A stretch of DNA of 64,000 nt, from contig OZ251246.1 in NCBI GenBank assembly GCA_965240325.2, positions 124,001 through 188,000 of the forward strand, written 5' to 3'. The first letter of the stretch is position 1; every line of letters starts with the position of its first letter. The position numbers and the translations under genes are program-made. The notes beneath the pieces were generated by a model, which was not told where the DNA came from, did no database searches, and saw only the letters and a list, made by a program, of their open reading frames with translations. This stretch comes from Rebecca billardiae RCC1528 (taxonomy: Eukaryota > Haptophyta). Shown piece by piece: positions 59,001-64,000 of the stretch.

Positions 59001-62000
59001 GTGACGAGCGCGCTCAGCGTGCTCGACGTGCCGTTGGTGGCCAGCAGCGACGCGCCGGACGTCAAGCCGCCCAGGCCCAGCGTCAGCGCCGTCACCTTCA
59101 CCGCCGTCGCGTCGACGTAGACGGTGGCTGACGCTGTGAGCGTGCCCCACGTCGCGTTGATGAGCGCAACGCCCGCGCCCAGGCCGATGACAGTGCTGCC
59201 CGACGTGGTCGCGACGAGCGTGTTGTTCGACGCCAGCACCACCTCTGCGGCCAGCAGCGTGGGCGAGATCACCGTGCCGTCGCTTAGCGTGGCCGATGGC
59301 GTCGTGGCCGTGCGCTGGAACGTGGTGGACGCGCCGATCAGCCCGAGCGTGTCGTCGTCGAGCGTGATCTCGAATGACGCGCCAGCAGCCGTCACGACCG
59401 GCACCTCGACGAAGCCACTGAGGAGGTACGAGTCGACGAAGACGGTCACGTTGAGCGCAGTGCACGTTGCACCGCTCGCCATCGTCACCTCGTTCACGCC
59501 GTCGAATGTGGCGCACGACGACGGCACCGAGAGCGTGATGTTGGTGCGCGGGTCGGTGGTGAAGTCCACCTGCGACTCGTCTTCAAACGTGACCGTGATC
59601 GTGACGGTGAGCGACGTGGGCAGCGACGTCGGCGGCTCGGCAGCAGGGTCGCCCGGCACGGTCACCTTGGCGGCCGATGTGCTCACGCCCACGCTCACCG
59701 CGTTCGGCAACTCTAGATCCACGCGCGCGCGGCCCGTCGCGAGCACGGCGCTGCACGAATCGATCCAGCTCGCGTCGAGGAGCAGGCCCTCCTGCGACGT
59801 GGCAAACGTTGCCACGGTAGCCGTCCACGGCGACGATGCGTCGCCCGGCGCACCGACGGTGAGACTCGACGTGCGGCTCGTCAGCGTGACCTCAGTCGAC
59901 GGCACGAGCTCGTACGAGCCGTCGCCGAGGTACGCGTACGTGTACACGCTCACCGTCTGCCCTTCGGCCGTGAGCGTCTGCCCGAGAGCAGCCGACGCGT
60001 CGAAGCCGCTCGTCGCGCCCACACTCAGCGTCGACGGCGGCGAGTCGATGAACGCGATCGAGTTGAACGCCACGGGCCGGAGCGATGCGATGAGGCGCTC
60101 CACGTCCGTCGACACCACGATCGTCGACGAGATCGACGGGCTCGAGCCAGATGCGCTGATCGCAGCCGAGCCAACGCCAACGCCCGTCACCATCACCACG
60201 CCGGTCGTGCCGGACGTGGAGATGCTCGCGACGCCGGCGTCGCCCGAGGCGAGCGTCGCGTCGCGCGTCACGTCCACGTTGCTCACCGTGCTCAGACCCG
60301 TGCCGCCAAACGACGCGACGAGGCTGGCCGTCGTCGACTGGAACGCCTGCGTGCCGCACTGGCCGGGCTGCGACGCGCCCTTGATGGCGAAGAGCGTACC
60401 GTACCCGAAGCGGATCTCTGCGGACAGCGGGTGCCACACGCACAGCGGCACGCTCGCGACCACCGCGCCGCTCGAGACGCGCGTCACGTTCACAAGAGTC
60501 GTCGCGGCGCCCGACGTGCTCGAGCTGCTCGCCACCACCGTGCACGGCGACCCTGAGCTGATGCCGAGCACGCTCGAGTCGAGCGCGAGGCACGAGTAGC
60601 CGCTCGACTGAGTGGCAGACGCAGTGGCGGCGCGGCTGTACAGCTCGAGCACGCTGAGCGCGGTGGTCACGTCGGTGCCGGAGAGCGGCGCGGTGTTGAC
60701 CAGCTCGCCCGAGGCGACGTATGCGAGCCAGCCCTGCACCACCACGGTCTCGACCACGAGCGTGCCGCTCGCTGACGCGCCGTCGTCCGCGTCGGCGACC
60801 ACGCCCGCCTGCTCGCTCACGTACACCTGCGTCGCGTCGTTCACGTACTGCTCGATCTCGACCGAGATGGCGCCGGCGTAGCTGCCAGCGGAGGCACCAC
60901 CGGCCACGCTCATCGCCAGCGTGATCAGCTCCACGGCCGTACCGGTCACCTGCGCGTTGGTCGTGCCACCGGTGAGCCCCGTCGCGATGATCGACACGAG
61001 GCCGGCCGCGTTGTCGTTCACCTCCGGTGAGTTGTACGTGCTCGCGACCGACGTGCTGGCGACGCTGAGCACGCTCGAGTTGTACGCAATGTTGATCTGC
61101 CAGGTGATCAGCGCGACGCCACCCGTGTGCGCATACATCACCAGGTCAAAGCTGTCGCCCGCGAACACGGGCGACTGCGCCATCTGGCCCAGCAGGCCGA
61201 CCGATGGGAGTGTGTACGCGGTCGGGCTCTCGGCGAGCGTGATCGCGCCCGCACGAGAGCACGAGTCGACTGTGCCGCCGCCGTAGTTGAAGTCGACGAG
61301 CACGTCGACGCTGCCCGCTGCGGCCGTGCTGAACCAGCCCGAGCTCACGGTGGCCGAGCACTCGCCCACGCCCGTCGTCGCGCTCGGCGAGCCGCACGAG
61401 AAGCTCTGGTCGGAGCCGCCCACCAGCGACAGCGTCAGGCTCACGCTCAGACCCGTGGTGAGCACGGACGAGCGGTGCGCCGCATCGCGAAGCTGGTACG
61501 CGACGCGCACGCCCGTGCGGTCTGCGTACGCCGTCGGCGTGCGCACCGCGCAGTCCACGCTCGCCGCCTGCTCGGCGGTCACGCTGTAGCTGCTCGCCAC
61601 GCCGAGATCGATGCCGTGCGACGCGGCGCGCACCGTGCCGGACGCGCCCACAGACGCCCCCGCCAAGAAGCCCACCGTCAAGTTGTGCCGGTTGCCGGCG
61701 CTGCTGACCGTGCCGTGCACAGCCGCGCCCGGGCTGCTGCTCGTCGTGTACAGCGTGATCTGAGCGTCCGAGACCAGCGCGTCCGCGCCGAACACGAACG
61801 GCGGAAGCGGCGGCGACGGCGGCGACGGCGGCGGGAATGGCAGCGTGCGCGGCGGCGGCGGGCTTGGCGGCGACGGCGGCGGGAACGGCGGCGGCGGGCT
61901 AGGCGGCGGCGATGGCGGTGGGCTCGGCGGCGGCAAGGGCGGCGAGCGCGGCTGCGGGGGCGGCGGAGACGGCGGCGGCGAAGGTGGAGGCGACGGCGGA

Positions 62001-64000
62001 GGGCTCGGTGGCGGTTTTGGCCCGGGCACTGGTGGTGGCGGGCTGGGCGGCGGGCTGGGCGGCGGGCTGGGCGGAGGCGATGGCGGTGGTCGCGGGAGAG
62101 GTGGAGGTGGCGAAGGTGGCGGCTCCGGCGGGGGACTAGGAGGCAACGCGGGTGGAGGGCTGGGCGGTGGTGACGGCGGCGGAGACGGCGGCGGCGTCGG
62201 AGGCGGCGGGCTCGGCGGCGGCGACGGCGGCGGGGACGGCGGCGGGCTCGGCGGTGGAACCGGCGGCGGCGACGGCGGCGGTGTAGGCACAGCAGCCGGC
62301 GGCGGCGGGCTCGGTGGTGGACTGGGAGGCGGGCTCGGAGGCGGGCTGGGCGGCGGCGACGGTGGCGGCGACGGCGGAAGCGCAGGCGGCGGCGAAGGTG
62401 GCGGCGACGGCGGAGGCGACGGAGGCGGCAACGGCGTCTCCAGCGGTGGCGGAGGGCTCGGCGGGGGCGACGGCGGCGGCGATGGCGGCGGCACAGGCGG
62501 CGGCGAGGGCGGCGGGCTCGGCGGAGGCGACGGTGGCGGCAACGGCGGCGGAGGCGATGGCGGCGGCGACGGCGGAGGCGAGGGCGGCGGGCTAGGTGGC
62601 GGCGCCGGAGGTGACGGAGGCGGGAGCGGATCCGTGCGCGGCGGCGGCGGCGGCTGTGGTGGCGGGCTCGGCGGCGGAGATGGCGGTGGGGACGGAGGCG
62701 GGGACGGTGGCGGCGTCGGAGGCGGCGGGCTCGGCGGTGGACGCGGTGGCGGTGAAGGCGGCGGGCTCGGCGGTGGCGACGGCGGCGGCGACGGCGGCGG
62801 TGTGGGCACAGCAGCCGGCGGCGGCGGGCTCGGCGGTGGGCTTGGCGGCGGACTTGGTGGCGGGCTGGGCGGCGGCGACGGTGGCGGCGCGGGCGGCGCC
62901 CCAGGCGTTGGCGAAGGTGGCGGCGACGGCGGAGGCGACGGAGGCGGCAACGGCGTCTCCAGCGGTGGCGGAGGGCTCGGCGGGGGCGACGGCGGCGGCG
63001 ATGGCGGCGGCAAAGGCGGCGGCGAGGGCGGCGGGCTCGGCGGAGGCGACGGTGGCGGCAGTGGCGGCGGCGGCGACGGCGGCGGCGACGGCGGAGGGGA
63101 AGGCGGCGGGCTAGGTGGCGGTGCCGGCGGCGACGGAGGCGGGAACGGATCCGTGCGCGGCGGCGGCGGCGGCTGTGGTGGCGGGCTCGGCGGCGGAGAC
63201 GGCGGCGGGGACGGAGGCGGGGACGGTGGCGGCGCCGGAGGCGGCGGACTCGGCGGTGGACGCGGTGGCGGTGAAGGCGGCGGGCTCGGCGGTGGCGACG
63301 GCGGCGGCGACGGCGGCGGTGTTGGCACAGCAGCCGGCGGCGGCGGGCTCGGCGGTGGGCTTGGCGGCGGGCTTGGTGGCGGGCTGGGCGGCGGCGACGG
63401 TGGCGGCGCGGGCGGCGCCTCAGGCGGCGGCGAAGGTGGCGGCGACGGCGGAGGCGACGGAGGCGGCAACGGCGTCTCCAGCGGTGGCGGAGGGCTCGGC
63501 GGGGGCGAAGGCGGCGGCGATGGCGGCAGCAAAGGCGGCGGCGAGGGCGGCGGGCTCGGCGGCGGAGACGGTGGCGGCACCGGCGGCGGCGGTGACGGCG
63601 GCGGCGACGGCGGAGGCGAAGGCGGCGGCGAAGGCGGCGGCGCCGGCGGCGACGGAGGCGGGAACGGATCCGTGCGAGGCGGCGGCGGCGGCTGTGGTGG
63701 CGGGCTCGGCGGCGGAGATGGCGGCGGGGACGGCGGCGGGGACGGTGGCGGCGTTGGAGGCGGCGGGCTCGGCGGCGGACGCGGTGGCGGTGAAGGCGGC
63801 GGGCTCGGCGGTGGCGACGGCGGCGGCGACGGCGGCGGTGTAGGCACAGCAGCCGGCGGCGGCGGGCTCGGTGGTGGGCTGGGCGGCGGGCTTGGTGGCG
63901 GGCTGGGCGGCGGCGACGGTGGCGGCGCGGGCGGCGCCTCAGGCGGCGGCGAAGGTGGCGGCGACGGCGGAGGCGACGGAGGCGGCAACGGCGTCTCAAG
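23612..64000 (-). CDS. Giant multi-TM surface protein: three TMEM132-like cohesin/Ig/dockerin cores on Pro-Ser linkers; 5' partial
   Basis: Exon 64000-23847 (open at the window edge) plus exon 23750-23612, joined across a 96-bp GT-AG intron, encode at least 13,430 residues (over 1 MDa). In-window numbering: linker 1-733; core A 734-2130; linker 2131-5058; core B 5059-6455; linker 6456-8670; core C 8671-10179; linker to about 11120; EF-hand-like module; hydrophobic segments near 11722, 11899, 11946 and 13345, and one more in the last exon. Linkers are S-P-P-P repeats like algal hydroxyproline-rich wall glycoproteins. The cores carry N-glycosylation sequons and paired Cys, so they are probably extracellular. 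The codon at 63988 that could be called a start is TTG and the frame continues to the edge (L-E-T-P-L), so the N-terminus lies outside. A role as giant adhesin or wall-anchoring receptor is inference. Confidence 0.85.
23751..23846 (-). other. Short 3' intron of the giant gene
   Basis: Donor agctg|gtgcgcgc and acceptor accgcccag|cgcc. Without splicing the frame runs through Arg/Ala codons to a stop at 23759. With splicing (phase 2) it enters a coherent hydrophobic terminal segment and stops at 23612-23614 after R-I-E-P-E. The intron is mostly GC-alternating DNA. Confidence 0.7.
28770..30639 (-). other. Membrane-proximal EF-hand-like module and TM1 of the giant protein
   Basis: Begins near GKAMDGYLEGCTIWLDADG; the loop DADGDGALDAGE (30551-30586) fits a 12-residue calcium loop with D at 1, 3, 5 and 9 and E at 12. 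This is followed by VTPLSTLLVDLG, a combination seen in bacterial-type surface repeats. A helical Ala-rich region, a second Pro-rich spacer and a beta-rich region with sequons (SNSSNATA) follow. TM1 (GGFVLGFVAFSILLLDVLAL) is at about 28837-28770. Confidence 0.6.
30640..33465 (-). repeat. Pro/Ser linker D
   Basis: About 940 residues of PPSPPP with repeated PPPPPRTEPFPPPSPP or RTTPF variants, but no exact long-range period. It joins core C to the membrane-proximal part. Confidence 0.85.
33466..37990 (-). other. Core C: diverged third TMEM132-like module
   Basis: About 1,508 residues, clearly homologous to cores A and B but diverged throughout. The signature C-x7-G-L-A-E-C ... SWF is at about 37565-37500; cohesin-like domain 1 at about 37340-37050; VPLRVWYPRRARVQLD ... 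LSPIGG at about 36600-36510; WATLSDGSVQPVP near 36020-35975; cohesin-like domain 2 at about 34735-34400; dockerin-type pair at about 34125-33905 (DVSGDCAFTSFD and LDPTLDGSV). It carries an extra Ala/Arg-rich insert near 34300-34140 before the dockerin-like part. Confidence 0.7.
38005..44636 (-). repeat. Pro/Ser linker C with five 480-bp units
   Basis: About 2,210 residues. From about 39.3 to 41.8 kb five nearly identical 480-bp (160-residue) units repeat; the GGGGCCACGGGCGG landmark occurs near 39570, 40050, 40530, 41010 and 41490. Less regular units of 495-519 bp lie at 42.3-43.5 kb. The first and last parts are irregular S-P-P-P sequence. Confidence 0.9.
44637..48825 (-). other. Core B: near-identical duplicate of core A
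   Basis: Same length and domain order as core A at a constant offset of 12,975 bp. About twenty residue differences were seen in 1,396, for example DSFELVLYAH versus DSFDLVMYAH, VPLRVWHP versus VPLCVWHP, LEDSVQY versus LEDGVQY, and LSQYIVGV versus LSQFVIGV in the dockerin-like part. So protein identity is roughly 98-99%. The dockerin-type loops lie at about 45260-45075. Confidence 0.75.
48826..57611 (-). repeat. Pro/Ser linker B with higher-order repeats
   Basis: About 2,930 residues. Between 50.1 and 55.4 kb the array shows a higher-order unit of about 1,026 bp (342 residues) made of two related sub-units; the segments starting at 52258 and 53284 correspond base for base over most of their length. 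PPPPPRTEPFPPPSPP recurs in each sub-unit. Confidence 0.85.
57612..61800 (-). other. Core A: TMEM132-like cohesin/BIG/cohesin/dockerin module
   Basis: About 1,396 residues. N-terminal domain with the C ... TGVGEC ... SGWF signature at about 61395-61330. Cohesin-like domain 1 at about 61205-60880 (AGDSFDLVMYAHTGG ... WQINIAYNSSVL). A VWHP ... GYGTLFAIKG segment follows at about 60440-60380. Then BIG2-like Ig domains, with ASGDAGVASIS and AYLGDGSYELVPS at about 60300-59900 and two more to 58850. Cohesin-like domain 2 is at about 58770-58440 (SLTVPVRVNTGG ... LVNFQIELAIDS). A dockerin-type pair sits at 58235-58050: loop 1 DVNGDCALTSFD, loop 2 after LDPTLDNST. Similarity to TMEM132 is by eye from remembered family features. 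Confidence 0.7.
61801..64000 (-). repeat. Pro/Ser linker A with 519-bp super-repeat
   Basis: At least 733 residues of PPSPPP. A GGATCCGTGCG landmark recurs at 62628, 63147 and 63666, giving an exact 519-bp (173-residue) period. Each unit holds a conserved PPPPPRTDPFPPPSPP segment and an LETPLPPPSPPP segment. The last 150 residues before core A are non-periodic. The array continues beyond the window. Confidence 0.9.

Noticed and set aside
33905-61205. Bacterial cellulosome contamination
   Set aside because: Cohesin- and dockerin-like domains sit in an intron-containing gene next to eukaryotic genes, on algal-type Pro-Ser linkers, without any glycoside hydrolase.
63988-64000. Apparent start of the giant protein at 63988
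   Set aside because: The codon is TTG and the upstream codons L-E-T-P-L continue the repeat pattern to the window edge, so the start lies outside.

Overview
The window looks like nuclear DNA of a unicellular alga with a red-type complex plastid. A haptophyte is the best guess and a pelagophyte is possible. The reasons are very high GC in genes, GT-AG introns of about 0.1-0.3 kb, AT microsatellites confined to intergenic DNA, a plastid aldolase with a bipartite leader containing an F-A-A-P motif, and huge S-P-P-P-rich open frames. The species assignment is inference.

Layout. (1) 1-5887, minus: one open exon for a DDT-WHIM-PHD chromatin protein, cut by the left edge. (2) 5888-12992: about 7 kb without a convincing gene, holding a 1,543-bp direct duplication, a possible syntaxin-like ORF fragment and microsatellites. 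(3) 12993-17179: an ArsS-type radical SAM enzyme (minus, two exons), a divergent unrecognised 323-residue protein ending in a SUMO-interaction-like motif (plus), then homoserine kinase (plus, two exons). (4) 17180-19855: gene-poor, with a perfect 19-bp hairpin and AT repeats. (5) 19856-22549: a tropinone-reductase-like SDR (minus) and a divergent plastid-targeted class I fructose-bisphosphate aldolase (plus, two exons). (6) 23612-64000, minus: one gene filling 40 kb, open at the right edge, with at least 13,430 residues and a single short intron near its 3' end.

The giant gene is the main discovery candidate. From N to C (right to left) it alternates enormous Pro/Ser linkers with three folded cores of about 1,400-1,500 residues. 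Each core has, in order, a region with a C...G-x-C...W-F signature, a cohesin-like domain, several bacterial-type Ig (BIG2-like) domains, a second cohesin-like domain and a dockerin-type pair of calcium loops. From memory, the order and several motifs resemble the ectodomain of the animal TMEM132 family. The first two cores are almost identical (recent duplication, offset 12,975 bp); the third is diverged. A C-terminal part follows with an EF-hand-like loop, about five hydrophobic segments and a long disordered stretch, so the protein is probably a giant surface or wall-anchored adhesin. Its linkers are built of tandem super-repeats (480, 519 and about 1,026 bp).

The other genes are single-copy metabolic or nuclear functions and form no pathway together. 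Long antisense open frames across the linkers are composition artefacts and are not annotated.
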